The notes below the pieces were generated by a model. It saw nothing but the letters and a program-made list of their open reading frames with translations. It made no database searches and was not told the DNA's origin. Below are positions 1 through 12,509 of a DNA stretch of 64,000 nucleotides, in pieces. Each line of letters starts with the position of its first letter. Positions within the stretch are counted from its first letter, which is position 1. The DNA is from Cheiracanthium punctorium (Eukaryota; Arthropoda; Arachnida; Araneae; Cheiracanthiidae), in assembly GCA_038373885.1 (NCBI GenBank), contig JAWZYV010001785.1, positions 248,001 to 312,000 on the forward strand, written 5' to 3'. A program made the translations under genes and the position numbers.

Positions 1-269
1 CAAGGTGTAATAAAATAGGAATTCTTTTAAAATACAAATGCCAAATTGGAGGTGAATAAGAATGGTTTTTATGGTTTTTCAGCCCGGTAAAAATTGTGGG
101 TATTGTAAGGATTTCGGGTTAATTTTTGAATTTATTAAGTTTAACTTGTAATTCATTTTAGCTATTTACCACCAATCTGTGGCGTTAATTACGTCAATAC
201 GGTAGTTCTAGCAAGGTAAGCATAAATAATTCATTTCATGTTCTATTTTTAAGATAGCTACAGTTTCCG

Positions 270-407
270 CAGGGGCGTAGCCAGGTGGGGGATATCGGGA
301 TATATCCCCCCCCCCGAAATGTTTGGATTAGTGATGAAATTCCGTCTATTTATACACATATAAGTTCATATCCCCCCCCCCGAAAAATTTTCCTGGCTAC
401 GCGCCTG
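270..407. mobile_element. hAT-type MITE, 138 bp
   Basis: The ends are inverted repeats (CAGGGGCGTAGCCAGG on the left, CCTGGCTACGCGCCTG on the right). They are flanked by a perfect 8-bp duplication AGTTTCCG at 262-269 and 408-415, the hallmark of hAT transposition. The interior holds two C-runs and no coding potential, so this is a non-autonomous copy. The same CAG-GGCGTAG-C end recurs at 9303-14031, 36589-36735 and 51318. Confidence 0.8.
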
Positions 408-1900
408 AGTTTCCGTAGTAACGGAATCCATTGTTGCCACTTAAGTTGTTAAGTTTAACAATAAGTGAAATCATTAATTTCTACATCTCTTAAAACTCGA
501 AAAATGAAAACGCATTAAATATGAAACAAATAGAACATTAACATATCTGCGCTTCTTTAAAAATAATCGACGTTTTCATGCAACCTATTATATAAATGTG
601 AGAGTATGTTTATTTGTTCGTCCGGGAACTCCTCCCACACCGTTCGACCGATCGGCTTGAAATTTTGCACATACATCTAGAACGACACAGAATAGTCCGT
701 AGGCTATTCCATGGCTTCTAAAAATCCAGCCATTCTATAATTTTTTACGATTTTTCGCAATTTTCAGGTAGAAAGCTACCCAAATGTTCGATTTCAGCAC
801 ATTCGTGAGCATAGTTAACAAAGTTAGATTTATTTATTGATTACTTTCAATAATTCAAGTGAGACTGACGTCATTTTGATGTCACGAGTGTAAAAATGCA
901 TTAAAAATCCTGGTTAACAAGTTTTGACGAAAAATTACATCACGAGCGAAATTATAAACTTCCATCCAGATTATCAGATGCTGTAGAAAATAAAATAACG
1001 TGTTTTTTCCTTTTTCTTCTTTCACTAATTCATGTTAGATATCCCAACTTAGAATGGTGTCATTTTCACGTCATGAGTTTAAAAATGAGTTAGAAATCTA
1101 ATTACATTAAAAGGCTTTGACACAAAAATTACTATTATAAAAATTCAAAGTATTTTGTTTCATGCGCGCGTTACCCTTAACGATTTTTAAGCTCTGTGAT
1201 TTTTCAGCAACCATAATAACGAAAGGAAAGTTGCATTTTTTTAAATCGTGGGAAATTCAAATGTCGGCACAAGATGCAAAACACTAATTAATTCATAGTA
1301 CTTGCTATCGGTTTGACCACGGACGTTGTATGTATGCCCAAAAATCGTGCAAAATGTCGCCAAGTTTGGACGACTTTTGGCGGTATATTATCTAAATTAG
1401 ATATACTTTTTTTGTTAAATTTTAGCAACTTAACAACCTCTTGCACACAAAAGTTACATCATTAGCAAAATAGTTCCGGAAAATATTTGAAATACTGATT
1501 AGCTAGGAATAACCCCAATATCTCTCAAATTAAGTTTAATAAAGTTCTGTTGCAATCGAGAGTTTTTCAACGTCGTATGTTCCAATATTACTCTTTGAAA
1601 ACTACTGCGCGAAATGACTAAATTCGATTACCCTGGTCAGAACGTGACGTCACAGATTAAAAGTTGTCTGAAATTCGTAAAATCTGCAACACAATTTTAC
1701 GCCCTATTCGCAATTTAAGCGATTCCAAATAGTTCCTCGAGATTACACAGTTTGACGTCTTCACGAGTCTGAACCATGATGGATTTAAATAATATTTAAA
1801 TTGGTACAGCTTGGATGTTTTCCACCACTGCGATATGAAATAAATTCTTGTGCTTAATACGCCAATCAGACAAGAATTATGCTTAAAAATATATGGAGAT

Positions 1901-2264
1901 CCCAGCAAACACATCAGTAGCGGATACAGGTTAGGGGCTAAGGGGCTTTAGCCCCCCCAAAAGAGATTGCTAGAGGGTAACATTCTGCTTTATTATACAC
2001 TTTAAGTAGATAAAATGATCTTTTTTCATAACTAAGCCCCTCCCAAAAAGTTTTACATTACTTTAGACAGAAATTTTGCTTTATTTTGTACATATTGTTT
2101 GGGTGAAATAAGCTTTTTTCAAAATTTAGTCCCTCCCCCCAAAAAAATTAAAATTCTGGATCCGCTACTGAAACACATACAGGTTCTCTGAACGTCTATT
2201 AACGTTCAGAAAACGCCTTCTGAACGTTAATAGACGTTCAGAGAACCTGTGTGTGTTTGCTGGG
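1901..2264. mobile_element. Palindromic CCCAG-terminal MITE, split by a hAT MITE
   Basis: Removing the inner insertion (1915-2170 plus one 8-bp duplication) leaves about 100 bp that fold into a nearly perfect hairpin: it starts CCCAGCAAACACA, ends TGTGTTTGCTGGG, and each arm carries GAACGTTAATAGACGTTC or its complement. It is flanked by AT on both sides (1899-1900, 2265-2266), consistent with a 2-bp target duplication. A sister copy lies at 23079-23177. The termini resemble those of the longer elements at 23668-24869 and 46271-49214. Confidence 0.7.
1915..2170. mobile_element. hAT-type MITE nested in a palindromic MITE
   Basis: Terminal inverted repeats CAGTAGCGGAT and ATCCGCTACTG are flanked by a perfect 8-bp duplication AAACACAT (1907-1914 and 2171-2178). 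The duplicated bases belong to the arm of the surrounding palindromic MITE, so this insertion is the younger of the two. The interior is C- and A-rich without an open frame. Confidence 0.8.
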
Positions 2265-2708
2265 ATCTGTTTTAATGGCAATGCATATATATATTCCACA
2301 GAATCACCAGAAAGTAGAAAGGCATCACTGGTTTAAAATATCCAATCTGTTTCTTTAAATTGAGCATTAAAGACGGAGAAACGAAGATAGATAATATTAA
2401 TATAAGTAATAGATAGTATCCTCATTTTTATCTCTGGTAGAAATAGTAGATTTGTTTGGATAATATGGATTAAAGCACAGTATACCACGTTAATAACTAT
2501 TTCGTGAAATTAAAAGTGTTATATTCATTATTTTTCAACGATCGTCTTATAACTAACTAAACCATAACCCTACGTTGCCTAATATATCCCACGGCAGTTT
2601 CAACAAACTACTTGAACTTTATGACATTTTGTTTTGGCATAGATAGTTACGATTAGATTTTAGTAAATATTCGTTTCCTACCGTGCGAAGAACGGGCACG
2701 CAGCTAGT

Positions 2709-3094
2709 ATAAATATTAAAAACTGAAATACTTAAAATATAAAACAAAAGCAGATGGCAGATTCTTTTCTCATCCAGTCATGCAAAATAAATTAAATGAA
2801 AATTTACCCCGTTTTTAAACCACAGAGTTAATACGATGATTTTTTAGTTTTGCATACAAACTTTCGGATATATTCAAAAATCGATAAATTCATAAAAATA
2901 AATCGAAATAAGTATGTAGGTAGTTTACCGCTGCACTAGAGAGATATGAATACAGAAATACTTAAGCGAAAATACTAATTTATTTAAAGGATTAAAAGTC
3001 GGAAAAATGTGGCAAAAAATCGTATTTCCGGAACAAGGCTTGAAAATTGGAATAAATGCCATTAAATCAGATTGATTGGCAGCTATGAGACACC
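2709..3094. other. Unassigned AT-rich stretch
   Basis: I see no gene, terminal repeats or duplication here. The open frames are short and in the frame shadow of the adjacent TTAA element. Confidence 0.5.
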
Positions 3095-3098
3095 TTAA

Positions 3099-3604
3099 CC
3101 CTTTGAGGCGCAACCGTTTCCCAATGCTGAAAAAGGGGCAGCGGTTGCCATCGCTCGACTTAACTACCAGCAAGATGGCGGACGATCGAAACGTTCATCG
3201 CGTGCCACAGATCTAGAGACCCTTTTTTGACGCAGCTGGCTGTGCGGCACAGCCAGCTGCGTCAAAGCACCAAGGTCTCTAGATCTGTGGCACGCGATGA
3301 ACGTTTCGATCGTCCGCCATCTGTAGTTAAGTCGAACGATAACAACGGCTGCCCTTTTTTCAGCATTGGGCAATCTATGCTGCTGTTCTCGCATTCTTCC
3401 ATTTTTCAGCAGATGTCAGTGCTGTTAAAAATAATCGTGACCATTTTTTTATGGGAAATGACGTGCTATAAAGTAAAGGATTCTCGTGGAGCTATGTCAC
3501 CCGCAACTATTTTTATAGAAATCAAATCTATTCTTCGTAACTAGCAACAGTCAAAACGTTTGAGTTGGGTGCTCCCAGAGCGGGAACACTGCGCGGTAAA
3601 GGGG
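3099..3604. mobile_element. TTAA-flanked (piggyBac-like) MITE, copy A
   Basis: It follows TTAA (3095-3098) and starts CCCTTTGAGGCGCAACC. Its other end reads GAACACTGCGCGGTAAAGGGG, where intact copies have GCGCGTTAAAGGG plus TTAA. Inside is a long inverted repeat around AGATCTAGAGACC / GGTCTCTAGATCT and the recurring phrase CCAATGCTGAAAAA. TTAA targets with CCC-starting ends are typical of piggyBac; there is no transposase. Further copies are at 23438, 25292, 34407, 50834, 55616 and 61574. Confidence 0.65.
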
Positions 3605-3608
3605 TAAC

Positions 3609-4713
3609 AGATTTAACCGAGTAACATTATTGGGTAAGTATCATAAGAATGGACGAGGGGGGTGAATGGGAAGGTCGAAAGCATTTTAAAAATGTGTGAC
3701 AATATTTTGAACGATTCTGATTTCAACTGCTTGGATTTGCACGAATGAAGTTTCGACATAATTCATCGCCTGAAAGTTGTTTTCCCAAGATAGCTCAATC
3801 AATAAGCGGAAATCGCGGCAATAGAGTACACAAATAGTATGTTTGCCAATAAATGCGGCTTCCCACGGACTACATAACTGACTACCTTCATAAATAACTC
3901 CCTAATGACTTCCCTCTAGAAATAGTCGAGCATTGTTGTATTGCATCCCATGTCTAATGTCGTCACTTATGCATGCGTTCCGATATGAAATTTTTTTCCT
4001 GCCAAAAGACAAAGTGTGACAAAAAGCGAGGAGTCGTTCTTCCTTTCATTAGGAGACTCGTTCGACGGACAAATCCCAGAACACGTAAGGATTCGTGCAG
4101 GGGTGACAAAAGTAAAATCGCCAACGGGAAAGTTGAAGTTCTATCTTTTTTGCCATTTATTATTAAAGTATTGTTAAGTTAAGAGCATTGTGTTTTTCAC
4201 AACCTACGCTTTAGAACGGATTAAAAAAAAACATTCAGGTAGTCTTTTTTGTTGAAACTACCGCGGTATATATATTGACTTAGGTTTACTTATCGTTTAG
4301 TTAGTTGTAAGGCGCCTGTTGTAAAAGAATGACTATAACAAACACTTTTAATTTAAAATTTTCCACAAAAGTTTATCACCTCATTGTTTTTCTTTACACC
4401 CGAACCGCATAGATGCAGAATCTGGCATTCCTCTTACTAACACAAATAGCACCAGCCTGCAACAATTTCTTGTTTTAAAAGTAATAGTTGTTTTTTATGT
4501 ATTTTCGCATGCGTATTTCAGAAATAATATCAGTTTTTACATATAACGTACAGTTTTTTTGAAAAGTAAATTTTTTAAATAAGTAAAAATACACAGATTC
4601 TTTATGATTTGGATAGGATAAATTAATAAAGTATGTATGTTTATTTGTTTAAATAAATTCTGAAAATCTCTTACTTCATTGAAATTAAATAATAAAGACA
4701 CATACGTCGTTTA
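3609..4713. other. Unassigned stretch
   Basis: No recognisable gene or element. An open frame of 69 codons at 3973-4182 has no motif I know. The part from about 4190 on is AT-rich and may be the left side of whatever carries the pseudogene that follows. Confidence 0.4.
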
Positions 4714-4721
4714 GTTGGTAC

Positions 4722-5778
4722 AGGAATCGAGAAAAGCAATTTTTATCATTTTTCAAATCTGATAACTTCTTGGTTTATTGTGCTGACATACCTGGTTTGT
4801 TACATGAATTAGAAGATATTCCTTATAATCCGAATGATTGGCGACTATTTATAGATTCCTCAAAGAGGAGTCTAAAAGCAGTTTTATTGCATAACGAATC
4901 TAAACTTGCATCAGTTCCAGTTGCACATTCCGTTTTCATGAAAGAAACATATGAAAGTATGGAGATGCTTCTCACTAAAATAAAATACACTGAACACAAG
5001 TGGGAAATATGTGGTGACTTAAAGGTTATAGGTCTGCTTCTCGGGCAACAAAGTAGATTTACTAAATTTCCGTGCTTTATTTGTGAATGGGATAGCAGGG
5101 AAGGAGAAAGTCATCGGATAAAAAAGGTATGGCCGAAGAGACAAGAATGGATTCCTGGTAAGAAGAATATTTTAAATGAATATTTAATAGATCCACAAAA
5201 TATTTTATTGCCCCCACTTCACATAAAATTGGGACTCATAAAGCAGTTTGTGAAAGCTTTGGATAAAGGTGGAAAATGTTTAAGTATCTTATGTCGAAGT
5301 TCCCAAAATTGTCTAGCGCTAAAATTAAAGAAGGTGTATTTGATGGAACACAAATAAAGAAATTAGTTAAAGATTCCAATTTTGAACAATGTATGACAAA
5401 TAGAGAGAAGCAGGCTAGGGTTGCATTTAAAGATGTCGTAGAAGGTTTTTTGGGAAATGAGAGAAAAGAAAATTAGAACTTGTAACTGAGTTATTACGTA
5501 CTTATCATCTTTTGGTGTGCAATATGAGCATTAAAATTCACTTCCTTCACTCACATTTGGAATACTTCCCAGACAATTCAGGAAAAATGAATGACGAGCA
5601 AGGTGAAAGAATCTACAAGGATATAAAGGAGATGGAACGCAGATATCAAGGACAGAGGGATGTTAACATGATGGCGGATTACTGTTGGTGTTTAAAAAGA
5701 GACAGTGATGTGGACCATAAACGAAAAACCCGAAAAAGAAGCTTCTTGACTTCAAGAATAACACAAAAGTTATCATAA
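4722..5778 (+). pseudogene. Frameshifted copy of an arthropod repeat-associated protein family of unknown function
   Basis: Three consecutive frames read as one protein: 4722-5280 (contains NPNDWRLFIDSSKRSLKAVL, then CFICEWDSR, then LPPLHIKLGL), 5276-5470 (KFPKLSSAKIKEGVF) and from about 5480 to 5778 (IKIHFLHSHLEYFP, QGERIYKDI, DVNMMADYCWCLKRD). The reading frame shifts at about 5275 and 5470, so it is a broken copy. It has no visible start codon: coding similarity runs upstream of the first usable start to at least 4722. From memory, proteins with these phrases occur in many copies in insect and spider genomes as uncharacterised proteins, probably element-encoded; I know no function. No terminal repeats were found around it. 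Confidence 0.7.
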
Positions 5779-7745
5779 TATGGTAAATGAACAGCATTAT
5801 TGTGTTTAGTTAATAGTAACTACAGTTGCTATGTATGCATTATACTGCACTTTGCTAATTCTTTCATCGTCATTTGTAAAAAATCCTTACGTGTTACATA
5901 AAATTTAGTTTGCATTTTGGAATGACACATCATTGCTGATATAAATCAATTAAAATTTTACAAACATAATTTTTTTTTTTTTTTTTTTGCAGGCTGGTGT
6001 AGTCGATGTCGGTCAATGCACTTGGCATAGTCATTTCGCAGAATTCATTTTTGTACATTTTTTTAAAAACCCACCATAAAAAAAGTAAAATAAAACGGAA
6101 ACAATATTGGGTTGGCTTGATTCGCAGTTTTGGCCGGCCGGATGGTGGACACTCTTAAGATTTCGCGCATGCTTATAGTGCACGGAAATGTCCTGCTCCC
6201 TGACAACCCCGCGATCAGCAAACATGGCTTCCAAAAGTTTAAAAATATACACACACGTAAGCGTGCTCCCGAAAACTGACATTTATTATTATTATTATCT
6301 CATTAACCGGTCGGCATTCAGCGGTAGCAAGCACAGGCTGCAATGAATGCAACTTAGTTCGAAAGGAGCAAGCAGCAGGAAAAAGGCGTTTGGTCGCGTG
6401 CGCGAGTGCAGTGCAAGAGAAAAACTGGCGCGAGGTCGAGGAAGAATTCACGCATATTATTTATTCAAAATATATCGAGAGATGCCGGGCTTTTTCTCCT
6501 AATTAATGCGATGCTAGAAACGACACGAGACAGCCGCGAACTCTCATGCAATACACGAAATAAATAATAAGCACACGAAGAACAAAAAAATGCTTCTTAT
6601 TCCAATCACAATGTTGGCATCACCCCCTGCAAATAATGCAATGGTAGAAACGATTAATAAGGTGGTTCGTGGTGTACAAAGTTCAGAGGGCTATGAAGAA
6701 TATTAGGAGAGTGCTGACTTGGTCTCCCAGTCTCCGTGAGGCTTCACTGATCAGGCTGCTCAGCAAAGAAGATTATAATAGCAAATAATGCAATACTTCA
6801 GCTGAACTCATTTGCGAACCCAGTTCCGCCAGCGAATTAGATTTTATGGAAGCTTTCAATATCCTCAGAAACATAAATAGTCTTATTAATGTTGATTTCG
6901 CTTTCGCCTTCAAATTTCTGAATGTGGAAATCCCTCTGTTCTGTTTCCTTTTATTTCCTGCTTTTCTGCCGGTCCTTATAAAACCCTCTGCTGAATCCCT
7001 GCTATCTATCCTATTGGCTTTCATAAACACAATCCAGAATCTCCACTTTTTCTATTAAACAGAGAAAAATTTTGGCATTCTCATTCAAGCACCGACAACG
7101 GCATGCCATACATGCAGAATCCGGTCTGTTATTTAAATTTTATTATCGGTGCTCTTATACGTTGTTTTTTATGCTTATTTATCACCCTCTGGTTCATTGT
7201 CTGGCGTATTTACCTTTAAGAGTTGATTAAATAATTTCTCTTTGAATTTAATAATAATTTTTCTTTTGAAAATGCATAATAAATTTGTAATTAAAAAATA
7301 AGATTAAATAAAACTGATTACTAAATTTTCGATGAGATTTGGTATTTCTCTATGTTCAATAATCGGGACATCCATCCCGTACGACAGAACAGGCCATTTT
7401 TGTGTCCTCAATTCATGGCGCAAGGTCTGAAAAGGGTTAATACCAAAATATCTCATCCGTTTTTTTTTTTTAACGTAGGATTGTGTTCCTGTAATCCTCC
7501 GTTTTCAGTTTAAACAACAACAACAAACAATAAAAAACTTTATTGTAAGTATTAATGTGACTCCTTGAAAACTAACTGTGTTAAATAACCAGGATGAACT
7601 GACTTAACTGCCATGTGTTTCTTTGACGGCAGTGGAAAACGCGCCGCCGTAACCTGAAAAACGATTAAGAATGATAAAATCTGAGACGAAATTTACGTCT
7701 TATTTGCAATTTGTACCCATGTACATGGTACGTCTTATTTGCAAT
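5779..7745. other. Unassigned stretch with no firm gene
   Basis: It contains an 18-T run before GCAG at about 5971-5992, which resembles a splice acceptor, and a less AT-rich part (6120-6440), but no open frame over 85 codons and no motif I recognise. The 85-codon minus-strand frame at 6773-7030 is basic and unrecognised. A 16-bp phrase ACGTCTTATTTGCAAT occurs twice close together near 7696 and 7731. Confidence 0.4.
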
Positions 7746-7791
7746 ATTTTCTGGTAAAAAGTAAGGTAAACCTTACTTTTTACCAGAAAAT
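7746..7791. repeat. Perfect 21-bp-stem hairpin with a 4-base loop
   Basis: The arms 7746-7766 and 7771-7791 are exact reverse complements around the loop TAAA. No element ends are visible next to it. It could be a tiny foldback element or the result of a template switch. Confidence 0.9.
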
Positions 7792-7886
7792 GCTTAAAAG
7801 GACCAAATGAGGCTCGTAAAAATTTTTCACTTTTATGCTTTTTTAAAGAAAAAAAATATCAATTGCTCTAACAGCTCATGTGAAAA

Positions 7887-8201
7887 CAGTGTTGCACACA
7901 GGATTTTTTTTCCGGGGGATGTCCAGGTATAAGATGTGACACCAACCTCCTGAAAAAATTTGGAACAAAATATTTTTTCTCGTACCACCGTTTATAAAGA
8001 CTTCCCCGATACTCAATGCTTTATGTTTTTGAATTATACTTTTATTTACTTATCTTAACAGCTGAAAAGAATAATCTGGTGGTCTTATATCAAAATGTCG
8101 AAAACTACAGCATGATTTTATGAAGGACATATTATATGACATGATGATTTCCTTTGGGTGGGGTTCAGACCCCCTGGACCCCTCCTTCGTGTGCGTCACT
8201 G
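7887..8201. mobile_element. Decayed hAT-like MITE
   Basis: The left end CAGTGTTGCACACAGGA and the right end GTGTGCGTCACTG form imperfect inverted repeats, and the subterminal CCGGGGG / CCCCCTGG phrases match the style of other hAT MITEs here. I see no convincing 8-bp duplication. The phrase CGAAAACTACAGCA occurs inside (8099) and just outside (about 8290). Confidence 0.4.
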
Positions 8202-9302
8202 GTTCGGGAATTTATGTATTACAGCAAGTACCTACAGAAGTTAGAAAATGTGATGAAAATACCGAGGCCACTAATTTGTTAAGATACGTCGAAAACTACA
8301 GCAATAAAACTAAAAATTGGACGAAACAGACTTTTTATTTTTTTATTTTGAATTAAATCATGCATTTCATATGAATCATCTTCTTAAAACTGACGACCAA
8401 AACAGTCATTTAAATTAAATTACAGTTACACAGATTTACGATTTTCTCCGCTCTTCTCCAAGAGACGAGACCTAGTGACTTGCAGAACTATCACCAGGGG
8501 GCAGGACAAAGGTGATTTAGAAGCGCTGCGGGCTCTTTAAAAACTATTCCAGATCAGCGTATATCCAATTAAACTGCTGTTATTTCCTCCTGTTTCAAAA
8601 TAATAGTAGTAAAAAAGAAGATCCGTAGCAACTAGAGACAGAAGTCGGCAACTTCCTGAAAAGATCAATCCTGTTTATTCTAAAAATGCAAGAATTGCGG
8701 AACTGCGGAGATGTAAAACGGTTTAATCGGAAGAAAATGGTCGGAGTAGGTTTCTGAGTAAAGGGTTATTCCTAAATCATTTTCGTGTGCAACATTGGAG
8801 TTTCTTCGGAGGTTTAATTAGTCCTACTATTTTTTTTTTTTTTCCTTTTATAGGTCACTGTTATACTCTGTTTCAACATAGAAATATTACAGTGGTCCAC
8901 GAAATTCATGAAATTTAAGAAATTATCCATCAGTTTACATATAATAGTGGGCATAATTGAGTAACTGAGAATATATTTTTGAACTAAAGCAAAAATCTCA
9001 CATTAAAAAGTAAATAATCGAAGAGTACTATTTTGAAGTTTTGTGTAACTAATACGAAGTTGGAATACAAATGCATATAATAAAACCAGGAGTATTACAA
9101 TAAAGCAACTGATTGTGGGAAATGTGGACAAACTGCACCTAAATTTTAGTACGCATAGTTAATAGAAAACGAACATTCCACCAAAAATACTTACCAAATT
9201 GTAAAAAGAGCCAAATTCATAAGCACTCACCTGAAATAGAAAAAAAGCAGGAATCAGTAATCTAAGAATCAATAAAATGACATCTATTATATATATATAT
9301 AT
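8202..9302. other. Unassigned AT-rich stretch
   Basis: No gene or complete element seen. A (TA)n run ends at 9302, where the next MITE begins. Confidence 0.5.
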
Positions 9303-10052
9303 CAGTGGTGTAGGCAAGGGGGTGGATAGGGGGTCACAACCCCACGAGGAATTTTTTGCCATACAAAATGTATATTCACTTCCTTATCACTCACACGTAC
9401 ACATCAGTGGCGCCGACTACGTGGGTGCTCCGGGGCTGAAGCACCCACTGAAAAAATTCTGTGGGTGCGGAGCACCCACAGAAATTTTAGTGCCAAGTCA
9501 TACTTAGAAGTTCGCAGAAAGGGCTAGGAAAAGACGTTTATGTGGGTGCTTCGGGCTTATAAAAAAATTACGTTGGATGCTGAGCACCAGCAATCGTCTG
9601 ATAACCCCAACACAGTGATCTACACTCAAGGAGGGTTCCCCGCCCCAATTATGCCATTACATAATATGAATATTTGTAAAGCATACTGAACTTTTTGCAT
9701 TATTTCAGTACTAAAATGCTTTATTTGCTTATTAGTTGTGTGATATTTTAAAAGTTGAAAAGAAAATCTTTAATGAGGCCAAATGTATGTGGGTGCTTCG
9801 GCATGGACGTCCATATGAGTACTTTAAGACGTGGAGGGAGGAGGGAGGGGTTATTTCTTGCATTTGTAAGGTCATCGGCAATCGCGCTTTCAAACATTTT
9901 AGTACTGAAATAGTGAAAAAAAGGTTAGCTAATATAAAAATGTTCACTATACCGACGGCTAGAGGAGGGACCCGAGCCCCCACCTACTTCCCTATATGAG
10001 CACCCATGTCCTTTATAATTCAGATGCGCATGAGGAACTTCGATGAGACAAT

Positions 10053-10237
10053 CACTGGCGTAACTATAGGGCGGTAGAACGGGCAAAAGCCACGGTCCCC
10101 CGGCCGGAGGGGGAGCCTTTCCCAAATAGAAAGCTAGAAAAAGTGAACTGCAACATGTTGGTTGAGATTCTGTACAATGAGGAAGGACCCTATCCAATGA
10201 ATTCATTACGGGCCCTAACGGTATAGTCACGCCACTG
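10053..10237. mobile_element. Small hAT-like MITE inside the 4.6-kb hAT element
   Basis: The ends CACTGGCGTAACTATAGGG and (reverse complement of the right end) CAGTGGCGTGACTATACCG are clear inverted repeats of 19 bp with few mismatches. The interior is GC-rich and non-coding. Flanking bases only partly agree (GAGACAAT against ATGACGAC), so the duplication has decayed. Confidence 0.55.
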
Positions 10238-10684
10238 ATGACGACGAGTGCTTTGCAACTGCATAATTCGAAAATAAAATTTTAGTGAGGGACGTTTTTT
10301 TTTTTTTTATGTAGTATGTCAGATCTCAAAGCACCCACAGAAAAGTTTTCGTGGGTGCTAAATACATTGCATGTATTTAAAGGAAGTGCTTAATTTGCAT
10401 GGGAGCTCAGCTCCACTACTTCTTTTTCTCGGTGAAATTTTACACTAAATTTAAAATTTTAATTACCATCGTTATTGTTTCTGTTGATATTAATTTTATT
10501 ACATTGCAACTAATACAGAGGTAACAAAAATTCACTTAATAATACCTTAAATTAGGTAATTAATTTTGTAAATTGCAATACAAAAAATTAGGGCTCTTGC
10601 ACTTTTTTGGATAGAAATTAAACCCTGTTTAAAGGCAACTGAATGACAGCTACTTTCAGCTTATCGCTGTAGTTCGGAAAAAAT

Positions 10685-10995
10685 AAAAATAATTAAAAAA
10701 AACATGAAATTTTGGTACACAAATACAAAAAAATTAATTATGTTAAGTTCAAATTTTTAGGATGTATGTTTTAGAAACTGCACTATACACTGAAATAAAC
10801 AATAAACCTGTATCATTTACGAAACTTTTAGAAAAAATTCTTAAAAATCGAAAATTTTAAAGAACGTGTTATTCTTTATTTCGGTATGTAGTGCAGCTTA
10901 TAAAGAATCATCCTAAATTTTTTCGAATCCTTGGTGCGATAGTTTACTTTAATTTGTGTACTAAGACCGTTATGCAGATTTTGTTTCTTCGGCAT
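10685..10995 (+). repeat. Diverged direct repeat, first copy
   Basis: Shares TTTGGTA-A-A-AAATACAAAAAA, TTTAGGATGTATGTT, AAAGAATCATCCT, TTTTTTCGAATCCTTGG and AATTTGTGTAC in order with 13160-13500. Both lie inside the 4.6-kb hAT element. A third, more diverged relative seems present at 26230-26500 (GAAACTTTTAGAAAAAATT). No open frame. Confidence 0.7.
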
Positions 10996-12474
10996 ACACC
11001 CTTATGTGCCTCGGAACTGGAGTAATTATAAAAAAATTCCAATAAGTAGTAACTTAGCACATACTCTAAAATTTTAAAAAGTGCATGAAAAAAAAAGAAA
11101 TCCAAACAGGTAATATTTTTGCCTACTTAAAATAATAATAATAATTATAATAGTTTCTCATATGAGTACTAATTTAGAGGTGTATGGGGGGATCATCTTA
11201 ACTTTCAGACATTTTAGCACGAAAATAATACTTAGAAGTTCAGTATGCTGTAAAAATGTTTACTATACCGATGACTAGGCGGCTCAAATCTCAATCCCCC
11301 ACTGCCACTTGCCTTCCTTCTGGTGCCCATGGAAACAATGTGACGTTCTACAATTCGAACTTTTCACAATGTGATGTGCGACTCCCGGTCAGCCACACAA
11401 GTCTTTGTCTATGACCCACAGACCTCATCCCAGAATCCTCGTCCTCCATGGGAAAATGTATGAATACAATGAGACTGTGTTAGCCCAAGAGTACCGGAAA
11501 ACGGAGAATTTGAGACAAAGCCGCTGGCTACAATCAGAAGAAAGTTGACGTGGGAAAGATAACACAGGAGTTAGGTGAAAGACTCATTCCCATTATGGAA
11601 ATGTTTTGAGATAGTTCTAATAATATTACTGCAGGATTCCGAAGTGAGTAGGTTTAATTGTTTTTATTGTAAATAGAGAACATCAAGGTCTGTCTGCTTA
11701 CAAGCACCTAATATACAACACTTTGTATGTCTCTGGAACAAAAAACGATGCCCATTCATCAAAAAGTGTCGGCGCTTTGGTGTTAAATTGAATGAGACTG
11801 AGGCGAGGCTTCTAAGGTATAAAGTTTGTGTCACTTTCTTCTAAAGTCTCAATTTCCTTTTCTTATTTTTGAATGATTTTAGTGCTCAGTTATTTATTGA
11901 AAAGGATAGGAACAGATTGTGGTCCACACTAACATTTCGAGATGCCTTCCGTTTCATTTTCTGCGAATATTTTGTTCAATTTTTGTTCTTGTTTGACAAA
12001 GCGGAATTAGGTACTATTTGCTTTGATCTAGACCAATGCTGTTTTTTAAAATTATACTGAAATCATGGGCGCATGAACAAACATTACTGAAATGTATGTC
12101 TCTCGTAATTTTGCAAATTTGACCACTTTGTGGTAGAGGGTAAAATATCTCTACCTCAGGAGGATGCTCAAAATCATGCCTGGAGGTTATATGCCAACAA
12201 TTCAAAATATTTTTTTAATAATTATTAACTCTTAAGATAAACAACTTTTTTTGTTTTGCTTTATTTTTCTGTTTGCATTTAAATAGTTACCAATCTTTTT
12301 TATGTGGTCCTACACACATTTCAACATAGAAAACGTTGCATTAATTCATTCTGCGGAAACTACCTAGTTTTATTTTAAAGGTATAATTTTTGTAATTTTT
12401 TTAATTTGTTGGGGGAAAAAAAAGAAAAGAAAATAGACAAGGCTTAGCTGCAGCTGTGTATAGGGGTACAAAAA

Positions 12475-12509
<35 letters not shown>

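Larger units (their letters stand above)
584..2707 (+). mobile_element. Non-autonomous Helitron-like element (left end uncertain)
   Basis: The right end has a short hairpin (CCGTGCGAAGAACGG at 2681-2695) followed by a terminal CTAG and a T, the usual Helitron 3' signature. The left end is placed near an ATTATATAAATGTGAGAG stretch of the kind that starts such elements, but no clear TC start is visible, so the start is approximate. There is no Rep/helicase coding. A CCCAG-terminal element at 1901-2264 is inserted inside. An alternative is an unrelated AT-rich repeat that happens to end in CTAG. Confidence 0.45.
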
